Assembly: GCA_026214975.1 (NCBI GenBank)
Contig: CM047805.1
Span: 185,009,333 to 185,073,332, forward strand
DNA length: 64,000 nucleotides
Direction of reading: 5' to 3'
Source: Gentiana macrophylla
Lineage: Eukaryota; Streptophyta; Magnoliopsida; Gentianales; Gentianaceae
Of the stretch, positions 1 through 11,100 are shown piece by piece. The position numbers and the translations under genes were made by a program. A model generated the notes under the pieces. It saw only the letters and a program-made list of their open reading frames with translations. It was not told the origin of the DNA and did no database searches. The first letter of the stretch is position 1, and every line of letters begins with the position of its first letter.

Positions 1-2167
1 TGGAACTAAGACACTCGACTTGATCAAGGGTGGATTTCCTACAGACAAGTACCTGTTTGCCGGAGTGGTCGATGGAAGGAACATTTGGGCTAATGACCTT
101 TCTGAATCTTTAAGCACATTGCAATCTCTTGAGGCCATAGTTGGAAAAGGTAATATAATCTTCTACGGCGTTATTATTTTCTGTTTATGTTTTCATTTGC
201 TGTTTTACATTTTAAATTTGGATGCAGATAAGCTTGTTGTATCCACCTCGACCTCTCTTCTCCATACCGCTGTTGACCTAGTTAATGAGACTAAACTGGA
301 CAAAGAAATCAAATCTTGGCTAGCGTTTGCTGCCCAAAAGGTTCTTGAAGTCAATGCCTTAGCTACTGCATTGGCTGGTCAAAAGAATGAGGTACTCTTT
401 TGGGAATAAACAAGTTGTTTATATGCGATGATGAATAAGTAATTAGTCTTTCTGCTCCCTACCTCTCTCTGCAAAAGCGTTGATTTTAAACACTTCTCTT
501 TTGGCAGGAATTTTTCTCGGCCAATGCTGCAGCACTGTCATCCAGGAAGTCCTCTCCTAGAGTTACAAATGAAGCTGTTCAGAAGGCCGTAAGTGATTCT
601 TTGTTTTCGTATGAGTCTTCTTAACTACAATAACTTCTTGTTCTAACTGCGCAATTACTATCTTTGTCGGCTCATAGGCTTCAGCTTTAAAGGGTTCTGA
701 CCACCGACGTTCGACAAATGTCAGTGCTAGACTTGATGCTCAGCAGAAGAAGCTTAATCTTCCCGTTCTTCCTACGACCACCATTGGATCATTCCCTCAG
801 ACAGTGGAACTCAGAAGAGTTCGCCGTGAATACAAGGCCAATAAGTGAGCCAGCTGCTTATCCCTGATTTTTTATTTTGGTTATTATATTTCTTAGAATG
901 CAACTCTGACAACCTTCTCAACCTACTACAAGGATTTCTGAGGATGATTATGTGAAGGCCATCAAGGAGGAGATCAACAAGGTAGTGAAGTTGCAGGAGG
1001 AGCTTGACATTGATGTCTTGGTTCATGGTGAACCTGAGGTAAGGAACATGGTTGATTATAAGATCTTGCAGTAGACCGAGCATGGAATTTGTCTATTTTC
1101 ATACTAATTCGTGATGTTCAATTTTTTTATAGAGAAACGATATGGTTGAATACTTCGGAGAGCAGCTGTCTGGTTTTGCCTTTACAGCCAATGGATGGGT
1201 GCAATCTTATGGTTCTCGTTGTGTGAAGCCACCAATCATCTACGGTGATGTGAGTCGACCCAAGCCAATGACCGTCTTCTGGTCCAGTGAAGCTCAGAGC
1301 ATGACTAAGCGCCCGATGAAGGGAATGCTTACTGGCCCTGTTACAATCCTCAATTGGTCTTTTGTAAGGAATGATCAACCTAGGTGAGAAAACAAAACCA
1401 ACTATCCTGTTATCCTATATGTATGACCCTTGTCTTGATATATCGTCTTTCCGATGAGAACAGCCTTAACGGTGATAATTATTCTGTCCACTAGGTTTGA
1501 AACTTGCTATCAGATCGCTTTGGCCATCAAGGATGAAGTAGAAGACCTTGAGAAGGCTGGTATCACCGTCATTCAAATAGATGAGGCCGCTTTGAGAGAG
1601 GGTTTGCCTCTAAGGAAGGCTGAACACGCGTTCTATTTGGATTGGGCTGTTCACTCGTTCAGGATCACTAACACCGGTGTCCAGGACACAACCCAGGTGT
1701 GCTTTTTGCAGATGACACTTTATTCAAAACTGCTCTTTACATGTTTGTAAGTATTTCTGTGTGATGAGGTTTATAACTATTTATTATGTGATTGGCAGAT
1801 CCACACTCACATGTGTTACTCCAACTTCAATGACATTATCCACTCGATCATTAACATGGATGCTGATGTGATCACCATTGAGAACTCGCGGTCTGATGAG
1901 AAGTTGCTTTCAGTGTTCCGTGAGGGAGTGAAGTATGGAGCTGGAATTGGACCCGGTGTCTATGACATCCACTCTCCAAGAATACCATCAACCGAAGAGA
2001 TAGCTGATAGAATCAACAAGATGCTGGCAGTTCTTGATACAAACATCCTGTGGGTCAATCCTGATTGCGGTCTGAAGACCCGTAAGTACACCGAGGTAAA
2101 GCCTGCCCTCCAGAACATGGTTGCTGCTGCCAAAGTCATCCGCACACAGCTCTCAAGTGCCAAATGA
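1..2167 (+). CDS. METE: Cobalamin-independent methionine synthase, 3' part of gene (8 exons seen)
   Basis: 5-methyltetrahydropteroyltriglutamate-homocysteine methyltransferase; it transfers the folate methyl group to homocysteine to make methionine in the cytosol. The gene enters from the left edge, so the N-terminal domain is mostly missing. Exons join in frame as 1-149, 228-391, 508-588, 678-844, 933-1038, 1133-1383, 1495-1696 and 1799-2167, all GT-AG. They give about 495 residues, against roughly 765 in the family. The C-terminal catalytic barrel is complete: [10 protein letters not shown] near the linker, the HTHMCYSNF segment supplying zinc ligands, ENSRSDEK, and NPDCGLKTR with the last zinc cysteine. 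The stop is TGA at 2165-2167. No frameshift or missing key residue is seen. Plant species usually have several MetE copies, so the exact paralogue is not assignable. Confidence 0.96.
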
Positions 2168-2744
2168 GGTTTTTTAATGAAACCCAGGATTCTTCTGCGC
2201 CCCGCCTGATTCAATTTTTTTATTACAACTTCAAAAATTCATCTTTTGCTGGAATAAATGTCCTCTTCGTGAAGTTATCTGTCGTCGATTACAGTAGGTT
2301 AGATTTCTGGCCCCCCGCCCAGCGTTTCTTTCTTTCTACTTTTGGTTTTTCCCATTTTGAAGTTATGATGATGTATGTGTTGTAGTACATGTTTGTTTTA
2401 TAAGCTTTATAATGAATGAATGAACGTACGCCCCCTTTTTTTTCTTTTCTTTAAGGTAAGATGAGTTTAGTGTTTCACTTTCAAATGGAGGCATTGAAAA
2501 CTTTGTGCTTTTATGTTAGAGAATACATCAATTACTGAGTAGAAAAGATGCATTAAGCATTCCATTGCTTCATGAGAGAGGTGTATATTGTGAGACAAAA
2601 ACAAAAAAAAAAAAAAAAGCAGTATAATTTATTCGGTTCTTGCATAATCTGTTGGTGTGACATTGGTGTCGTGATCCCTTTGTGTGAAAATAAGTAAAGA
2701 TTGAGTAAAGATTTTGGTTAATTTCATAACAATTAAAAAATGAT
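2168..2744 (+). other. 3' UTR of methionine synthase and intergenic spacer
   Basis: This AT-rich stretch has no coding signal. AATAAA-like strings near 2250-2256 and the ATAATGAATGAATGAA stretch near 2409 are plausible polyadenylation context. A short poly-A run lies near 2600. The short ORF starting at 2164 overlaps the stop region and is not supported. Confidence 0.5.
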
Positions 2745-2755
2745 GTATTCCACCG

Positions 2756-2971
2756 GAACGCGATCCCCTACGGTACAAATGGGTGCGGTGCGGTCTTTGA
2801 TTTCAAAAGCGGCGTCGTTCGGGTGAAAGCGAAATTGCTTTTGTTTTGATGTTTTTTTTTTTTTTTTTTTTTTTTAACGAAACCAAATGGCGTAGTTTTG
2901 AGCTGCAAGAGACAAAGACTGCTGCACTTGCACCTTTGTACCTACCTTTGTATCGTAGGGGATCGGCCCCC
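2756..2971. mobile_element. Mutator-type MITE with 11-bp target duplication
   Basis: A 216-bp insertion flanked by the direct repeat GTATTCCACCG at 2745-2755 and 2972-2982. Its ends are inverted: the left end has CGATCCCCTACGGTACAAA, and the reverse complement of the right end has CGATCCCCTACGATACAAA. There is no coding capacity; a poly-T run sits in the middle. Target duplications of 8-11 bp are typical of Mutator-like elements, so that class is inferred. The exact outer base may shift by a nucleotide or two. Confidence 0.75.
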
Positions 2972-3067
2972 GTATTCCACCGTCAATAAAACCAATGTAA
3001 AGCTTATAGCTGATGACCTTATGTCATGCCTCATTACTCCACTTCGTGCAAGAAAATATAGTTTCAG

Positions 3068-3372
3068 GTCAATGTAACATCCCTTATTTCATTTTAGCCA
3101 CACAGAATGCGTTTTTTTAAGTAAAATGCGATTGTGTAAAAAAAAAGTGCAAATTTATGCAGGCCCGGCAAAAAATTCCACGGTGCGTGTGATGTTGTTG
3201 AAGCAAAGTAAAAAAATATATATATTAGGGAGAGGAATTCCACGGGCACGTGGTATTTTTCACCCGGCCCGTGTAAATTTGCACGAGCTCTTTCTACACA
3301 ATTACACGAGGGACTTAAAAAAAATGTCAACTCTGACATGACCTAAAATAAAATATGGGGTGTTACGTTGAC
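3068..3372. mobile_element. Foldback (long inverted repeat) MITE
   Basis: The left end GTCAATGTAACATCCC is matched, as reverse complement, by GTCAACGTAACACCCC at the right end. Similarity continues inward through a poly-A stretch, GTGCAAATTTA and a GGCCCGG/CCACG block, so most of the 305 bp can fold on itself. No clean target duplication was found, so the exact ends are approximate. It is non-coding. Confidence 0.55.
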
Positions 3373-3559
3373 ATAAAATTATATTTTCTCTCTTCGTGCT
3401 CATCTAGTAAAGTAAAGTAAAGATATACCTACATACATACTCAACTCAAGATGAAACAAGAATTGTCAAAAGGAGATATGTATAGGAAAAGCACCGTTTC
3501 TTTCTTTTCAAAAGGTGTTTTATTTATAATATAAAATAAACAAATTTCAACAAAACACA

Positions 3560-3830
3560 TCCGTTTGTTTTGGGTTAAAGTTTTTTTTAGATAAAGTGGT
3601 TGAAGTAATGATTAAAAAGTTGATGGATAAAATAAAGTAGAATAATGATTGGTGTAGATTATGAAATGATTGATGAAATAAAGTAGAATAATGAATAAAA
3701 TAATGGTAAAAAGGTAATAAAGTTGATAAAGTGAAATGATGAGTGATGATTTAATATTTTTTTGTTTGTAGTTGAAGATTTGATTGGTGGGAGAATTGTA
3801 AGAAATGATTGGTGATGTGATGTTAAAAAA
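3560..3830. mobile_element. AT-rich MITE-like sequence, related to the one near 24.1 kb
   Basis: A purine-rich stretch with repeated ATGATTGRTG, AATAAAGTAGAATAATGA and GTTGAAG motifs. It shares word composition and phrases such as AAATGATTGGTGA with the 24054-24399 element. Clear terminal repeats or target duplications are not visible here, so this is a weak call based on similarity to the better-delimited copy. Confidence 0.3.
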
Positions 3831-3989
3831 ATCCCAAAAATCCCTCTCCAAATCAGACAAAGGCAATGATTTTCAGAAGTCTTATATCTATTAATTCCTA
3901 AGAGGCTTTCCCCACATGTTGCCATGTGGCAGCCTCCTGGACTGAAACGTGGCAACACCTTTTTTTTTTTTTTTTCCCTGTAAAAACCG

Positions 3990-6120
3990 TGAATTCGGTT
4001 ATCTCATTATATATAAACCGATTTCTTTTTTTCGACTCTCCGTCATATAAATCGAACCAAAGTGTATATTTCAATACGCTTCATTTTTAGTGCCTACAAC
4101 AGACAGTGCGGATTCAGTTTTACATTTCAATCAACCGATTTCGACACAACAATTGAATATACACAACAAAGTTTATATTTCGATACGTTTAATTTTTTTC
4201 CCCTTCGGGAAAAAACCAGGGATTTCGGTTATCTCGTTATATATAAACGATTTTTTTTTCCGACTCTCCGTTACATAAATCGAACCAAAGTGGTTCATTT
4301 TTTGTGCCTCCAACAGACCGTGTGGATTCAGTTTTACATTTCAATCAGCCGAATTTTTTTGATTTCTCGATTCGATTTCGACACAACAATTGAATATACA
4401 CAACAAAGTGTATATTTCGATACGGTTCGTTATTTTTCCCCTTCGGTAAAAACCGGGATTTCGGTTATCTCTTTATATATAAACCGATTTTTTATCCGAC
4501 TCGCCGTTTTATAAATCGAACCAAAGTGTATATTTTGATACGGTTCATTTTAGTCATCGCTTCCATTGTATATTGATTTCTAATCCAATCAACCGAAAAT
4601 TTTCGATTTCTCGATTCAATTTCGACGCAACAAAGTGTATATTTCGATACGGTTCGTTTTTAGGACCTCCAACAGACAATGCGAATTCAGTTTTAAATTT
4701 CAATCCACCGAAAAATTTTGATTTCTCAATTCGATTTCGACACAACAATTGAATACACACTACAAAGTGTATATTTCGATACGGTTCATTTTTAGTACCT
4801 TCAAGAGACAGTGCGAATTCATTTTTAAATTTCAATCAACCGAAAATTTTCGCTTTCGATTCGATTTCGGCACAACAATTGAATAAAACCGTGTAATTTT
4901 TTTTTTATCAAATACTTTTTTTATGTTTTTTTTTAAAACATCATTTTTTTTTTGTTTTCCCTTCGATAATAACCGGAATTTCGGTAAGCGTTATATATAA
5001 ACCAAAATTTTTATTTCGACTATACCTTACATAAATCGAACCAAAGTGTATATTTTGATACGATTCATTTTTAATCTCAATATAGGCAGTCATGGATTCG
5101 CTTTTAATTTCAAGCAAACGAAAATTTTCGATTTCTCGATTCGATTTCGACACAACCAGGCGCCCTCATGGGGGCTAAGGGGCCGTGGTCCGGTTCCAAA
5201 AATCAATGAATTAAGGGTGCATGAAATTTTGGCTAATATTATATATATAATTGTATTTATTTGAACAAGAATGTATTCTGCAATAATTGCTAAGACTCAA
5301 GATATCTGTATACATGAGACTTTGTTTGAATCTTGCATTTCTACAATAATTTTTGTATTTTTAAACTAGGACTAGGAGCCAAATAAGTATGTTTTTTCCT
5401 TCTAAACCCATGATTATCACATGCAGTTTTTTTGTTTTATTTTTTTATATATATTTTGGTTATTCTTTTTCAAGAAGGCGCGGCTCTTAAATTTTTTTTT
5501 TTGTGCGGCGCCAAATTTAGACGAGTGACGCTTACTGGACATTAACAATTGAATATACACAACAAAGTGTATATTTCGATCTGATTCATTTTATTACCTC
5601 CAACAGACATTGCAGATTCAGTTTTAAATTTCAATCAACCGAAATTTTTCGCTTTTAATTCGATTTCGACACAACAATTGAATAAAACCGTGTATTTTTT
5701 TTATTTATCAAATGTGTAACTTTTCGATTCATTTTTCCACTTTTTTTACAGCGGTTTCTTTTTTCCCCTCGGTAAAAACCAGAATTTCGGTTATATATAA
5801 ACCGATTTCTTTTTCGACTCTCCTCTACATAAATCGAACCAAAGTGTATATTTCGATACGTTTCATTTTTAGTACATCCAACAGCCAGTGCAGATTTAGT
5901 TTTAAATTACAATCAACCGAAAATTTTCGATTTCTTGATTCTAGATCGACAAAACAATTGAATATACACAAAAAAGTGTATATTTCGACATCGTATTCAT
6001 TTTGGTATCTCCAATGACAGTCATGGATTCGCTTTTACATTTCAATCAACCGAAAAATTTTGATTCGATTTCGGCACAACAATTGAATAAAATCGTGTGA
6101 TTTTTTTTACCAAACGTGTA
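3990..6120. repeat. Satellite-like tandem array, divergent units of roughly 230 bp
   Basis: Recurring blocks in fixed order: CGGTTATCTC.TTATATATAAACCGATT, CGACTCTCCGT.A.ATAAATCGAACC, AAAGTGTATATTTCGATACG, TTCATTTTTAGT, CCTCCAACAGACAGTGC, TTTCAATCAACCGAAAATTTTCG, CGATTTCGACACAACAATTG. The CGGTTAT block recurs at about 3996, 4225 and 4462, giving a unit near 230 bp. Later units are partial, and copies resume at 5545-6120 after a transposon insertion. Open frames running through the array (for example 4062-4514) are by-products of the repeat and show no protein family. Not rDNA or telomere repeat. Confidence 0.8.
5157..5537 (-). mobile_element. Non-autonomous hAT-like element, copy A (inserted in the satellite array)
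   Basis: This is the inverted relative of the element at 35538-35934; both carry a block reading AACTAGGACTAGGAGCC followed by AAATAAGTA in this orientation. It interrupts the satellite unit at CGATTTCGACACAAC. The flanking 8-mer GACACAAC appears on the right in decayed form (GACATTAA/C), consistent with an old 8-bp target duplication. No ORF. A tRNA-like pair of boxes is faintly visible inside. Strand is given relative to copy B, taken as plus. Confidence 0.7.
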
Positions 6121-7280
6121 CCGTTAGTAGTTTGTGCATAAAAGAAAAAAAATGGAAAGACCGGCGGATTTGAAGTTCTACTGTGTAGTGTACGATAGAA
6201 GATGAGTCAATTTTAGCAATAAAATACAACAACAAAAAAATAAGGGCAAACAAATATCCGCGTCAAGAAGGTGTGTCCGCATGTGACCACGTGGATACCA
6301 CATTAAATGTTTTTATTATTTTGAACAACATAACGTCGGTGGAACCGATATACGTTTCTTGATATGAACGCTACTAAAATTGACGTTGGAATACAAAATC
6401 ACTTTTTATATTTTTCGGACCGTTTGACACGTGTTTTCTTCCCACCAAATGAATAGACACGAGATTAATGACGTATTCATTAATGATAAGAAAGAGAAAT
6501 GTCATATAGAAAATGAATGAAACGCATTTTCACGCATATTAATGATCTGGAAGCTAAGGTGTCCCGGGAGATTGACCGTGTAGTTATGGTCCGCTTATTG
6601 TTTTTCTATAATGTTTCATTACGTAAAGTCGAAACTAAAAGGATAGATTTTATAACATTGTTCTCCGATACATCATATTGTGGTGGTTTTTATTTTGTAG
6701 GGAAAACTCACGATAAATTTGAAAGAAGTGATTCACAATATTCACGTCTCTAAAAAAAATTTCACCTGCGCAGAATGTGATATGTTTTGGTTGCTCTATT
6801 TGTCTTGTGTCTTGAATTATTACGGTTTAAACTTACGCGATTTATTTCACGTTCAAAATCTATTCTTTGATGTTATTATTGATAACGATTTATGTTGGGT
6901 CCGCCGTGCCTTGCACGGCTCACATTCATAAATATTAGAGACTGCAGATTTTTAGCATCAAATTTCCTTAATATTTGTTGTGGCCAACAGGCAACTACCC
7001 ACATAAGGATTCTCATAATAATAAATAAAATAAATTCTTTAATAGAAAATTGAATGGAAAAATAAAAACTACTGTTGTTTTTATTTGTCCGAAATTGCCG
7101 ACGTACATTTCCCACTGCCGGTGGTCTCTGAAACGTTCTTTCCTATTTCTTCGCAATTTTTTGGGTTTCTCCTGAGGGATATTCTCATTTCCTTTTTCCT
7201 CTCTGTGTTGTCGTCTCGCTATTGTAAATCAACTCACGGCAATCTCCGCTAAACACGTAACGTTAAAGCCACCCTCATCG
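6121..7280. other. Intergenic stretch, no supported gene
   Basis: Short open frames at 6517-6753 and 6719-6931 match no family I recognise and lack splice or codon support. A perfect small hairpin, CCGTGC-CTT-GCACGG, sits at about 6904-6918. Hairpins of that kind occur near Helitron 3' ends, but the required CTRR terminus is not seen. Confidence 0.4.
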
Positions 7281-8119
7281 CAGAAATATAAAAGAGAGAA
7301 TTGAAAAGGGCTGACTCCATTCTGTTTAGTTCTGCTCTTGCTTTGATTCCAAGGTGATACTTTACTCTGTCTTCTAGCTGTCTGTTCTGGGTTTCTGAGT
7401 CGGAAGAATGGTGCAATTGGATCAGATCACTCTTGTGTACAGTCTGCAGTTTGATTCTTGATTTTGACTGTTTTCACTAAATGGGTTCCTTTGTTTTGGA
7501 ATTGACTTTGTTTGATGAGTAGATTAACGGAATTTATGTGTTCTATTCTCTGGGTTTCAATGTGATTTGTTTAGCTGGATTGAATATTTTTTGTTATTTT
7601 GCTTTATCCTACATCACCTTCAAATCGATTCACTAGGATATACATGAAAGAGGTGTGATAAAGATGATATCTTGGGATCTAATTGTAGCAAATGTCTGCC
7701 TCAGCCATTGCATTTTCAGACCTATTGGGGGCAAAGACGAGCCTTACATCTATAAGCCTATTTGACAAACGTTGGGGAATAAGATTGTAATTAAGCTACA
7801 ATTGTCAATTGTTTATGTCTCTAGTTTGCTGTTTTTGCATTGCATGTTTTTTTGCTGTAATCATATTAAAATCGTTTCTCATTCTTGCTGGGATTTGAAT
7901 CGTGATTCGGGATCTAATTTATTATTTATGAATGGTCTGCTGTGCTTTTGTTCAGGATATTGTGCACAGAGAAACGGGTCTTTTTCTGTGGATGACAGCA
8001 GATTTGTAACTGGAAGTTTGTTAATTTAAAGTTTTATTAAGTTTGAAGCGGTGCAAGCTTATTGGAGAAGCATTTAAGTTTTAGTTGTAAGGAAGCTGCA
8101 TAACTGGTTCATCGTCACA
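7280..8119 (+). promoter_or_regulatory. Promoter and 5' UTR (with likely UTR intron) of the ankyrin/RCC1 gene
   Basis: A TATA-like ATATAAAAGAG lies near 7286-7296, about 30 bp before a C/T-rich probable start region (7318-7350). CAAG followed by GTGATAC near 7352 looks like a splice donor. TTGTTCAG ending near 7956 looks like an acceptor leading into a short UTR exon that runs to the ATG at 8120. Splice choice in the UTR is inferred from consensus only. Confidence 0.45.
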
Positions 8120-11100
8120 ATGGATGAATTAGGTAGCCATTCATGGCAAAAACAGAGTATGCCCAAGAAATGCTTACCATGTGGATCGACACAAGATCTG
8201 TGGCTCCTTGCACGAGTAGGGACCGTGTCTGATGTAGAGTCAGCATTGGCGTTGCTCAAAAAGAATGGTGGAAATGTCAATTCAAGGAACCCGTTTGGCC
8301 TCACACCTCTTCATATTGCAACCTGGAGAAATCATGTTCCAATTGTTCGAAGGCTTCTTGCAGCTGGAGCAGACCCCAATGCTAGGGTGCGTTTCGTGTC
8401 GATTGTTAGATCATTGCAATATTATCTTTTATACACTTGATTGCGAAATTTTCATCTTATGGTAGTGTAGTCATCAAATTGTAAATTTAGCTGGCCAGGT
8501 TCGTGGACAAAGCTCTTCGTTTTTGTTACAAGAAATCTAACTCTTCTAATTGTACATGGTACCTGATTTTCAGACAAAAGAGACTCTTGACGAATGATGC
8601 AGAATCAAGAACACTCTCTCTTCTTCTTTATTTTCCAGGTTGTTGTGATGGAACCATATTAAAACAAGGACAACCCAGTGCATCCAAGCATAGTTTGACA
8701 TTCATATTTTTTTGCATTCAGTATTAAAGAGTTGCACTATTATACATTTATTTGGCATTTTTTTATGAATATGGTCAGTTTCCTTAACCAATACTACAGT
8801 TCAACCTCTCTGAGTAGTGAGTAGCATGCTACTAGCTATACATGTATGCCAAGACCATACCCTACTAGAAAAAATGTTTTTGATCAGCATTACAGCTCAA
8901 TACAAGAAACCTCTCTGCTGAATTATACTTTCTGTCAATTCCACAAAGTGGTTGTGATACCTCTCTTTCTACTAGCTCCGTAGGCCTTTGTCTCTCTTGG
9001 AGCTTCGACATGAAACTTGGTATAATCCTAGCGTCTCCTTTGAACTATTTAACTTGAAACATAAAAATATTATGTCCAAAAGTTCTAATATTCTGTCTGC
9101 ATGATGCCCAATTATGGATATGACATGTTACTCCCTTCGTCTTATTTAAGTTACTTGGGAAAATGATGATATATTTCTGGTAATATTGAGGAGATTATCA
9201 TCTCTACAATTTTCTATTTGTATTGGGATTGGATATTCTATTGTCTTTCGTGGTCCTATTGGTAAGGTAGGTGAAATCGTGTGCAGGGACTCCATTATTC
9301 ATCAAGGATGAGATGTGCTCTCATTTTTGGATTGGTATTTCACAATCCCTTTGGAATCTGCAAGCTAATTGTATTTTTGGGGTATACCATTATACATCAT
9401 TACTCGTAAAGCCATACTGCTGTTTATCATCGTAGACATGACATAAAGCTCAACTCTGCTTTTCTATCATGTGAAGCAAAGAGCATGGCAGTTATGCATT
9501 TGTATCACATTCCTATCCTGAAAAATCATCATATCAATAGATTTATCTGTTAGAATATGTTAAATCTAATGCTCCTCCTTAAGTGTGTTTAGTGGTCTTA
9601 ATTTAGTTAATTATGTTAGCTAATTATTCCCCTAGATCCTTGTCTTTATCGGGTTAGAATAAGGGACTGAAAGTCCTACTAGCCGTTGGACATGACAGCC
9701 CAACGGCTAGTTGCTTTTTCTGCTTTATTGGACTGTTTGTGTATATATAAACAAACAGCTCCACTCCTTGTAATCTAAGCTTTCTCTTAATGAAATAAAC
9801 TACTAAGTTATTTCTATCTTCTCTCTAAAGCTTCCGCTCTTACATGGTATCGGAGCCTTAGGTTAAAAAATTCAAAAATTCAAATTTTCTGGGAATTTTT
9901 TTATTCTTGAAATCCTATGGCTGAATCAACTGCTACAAGTAATACTACTGCAGCAGCTTCTGTTCTTGATCACTCTTCCACCAATAATGGTGATCTTCAA
10001 AACATCCAACAGGCTTACAAACTCAATGGAAAGAATTACTTGAAATGGTCCCAGTTTGTCCGGACCTTTCTGAAAGGGAGAGGCAAGCTCAGTCACTTGA
10101 ATGGCACTAGACCTGCTCAAGAAGATCCTAAGTTTGAAGCATGGGATGAACAAGACTCCATGGTGATGTCTTGGCTATGGAACTCCATGGTCCCTGATAT
10201 CAGTGATACATGTATGTTCATGGCTAATGCAAAAGAAATCTGGGATCATGTTAAGGAAACCTACTCCAAGGTTAAAGATGCTGCACAGATTTATGAGATC
10301 AAGACAAAGATCTCAACCTCCAAACAAGGTAGTAGATCCATCACTGAATATTCTAGCCTAATGCAAGGTATGTGGCAAGAACTTGACCATTACCAATGCA
10401 TAAAGATGCATAACAGTGAGGATGCTATTATCCTGAAAAGGATTATTGAAAAGGACAGGATCTATTCCTTTCTAGCTGGGCTAAATATGGAATATGATGC
10501 TGTAAGAGTTCAGATTCTTGGGAAGGATGACCTTCCTAACTTGAATGAAACGATTTCTATTATCAGAGCAGAAGAAACCAGAAGGAGTGTCATGATTGAC
10601 ACTTCAACTGTTGAAAGTTCTGCTCTGATAACTCACAATGCAAAGAACACCACCGATAAAATTCCTCCTTCCAAAAGGTGGGAATACTAATCAGAAAACT
10701 AACACCAAATTTGGGGAAAAAGATTCTCTGTTCTGTTCTTTCTGCAAAAAGAGCAGACACACAAGAGAAAACTGCTGGAAACTCCATGGGAAACCAGGAG
10801 GAGAAAACACTAACAAAAGGGTTGCCAATTCTGTCAATGGCAATGATTGTCAGCAAAACAACAAAGAAAACTGCCAGAAAGCTGTAAACCAGAATCAAAG
10901 TCACAATCTAGGACCTTCAGAGATTGAGAAACTAAGGAAGTTCATTGAGTCCTTAGAGAACTCATCAACCTCCTTGGCTTTTTCTGTATGACCTGGTCTT
11001 AATAAAAAGTCCGAAGGTCCAATAGAATGGGTCATTGATTCTGGTGCCACAGACCATATGGTGTTTTCTTGTGATAATCTGATGTCATACAAAGCCTGTG

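Noticed and set aside
1127..1378. Minus-strand frame opposite methionine synthase
   Set aside because: Antisense shadow of a clear coding exon; no family match.
4062..4514. 150-codon frame in the satellite-like array
   Set aside because: Runs across repeat units and repeats itself; open only because the repeat lacks stops in that frame.
6902..6920. Helitron 3' end at the CCGTGC/GCACGG hairpin
   Set aside because: No CTRR motif within the expected distance on either strand.
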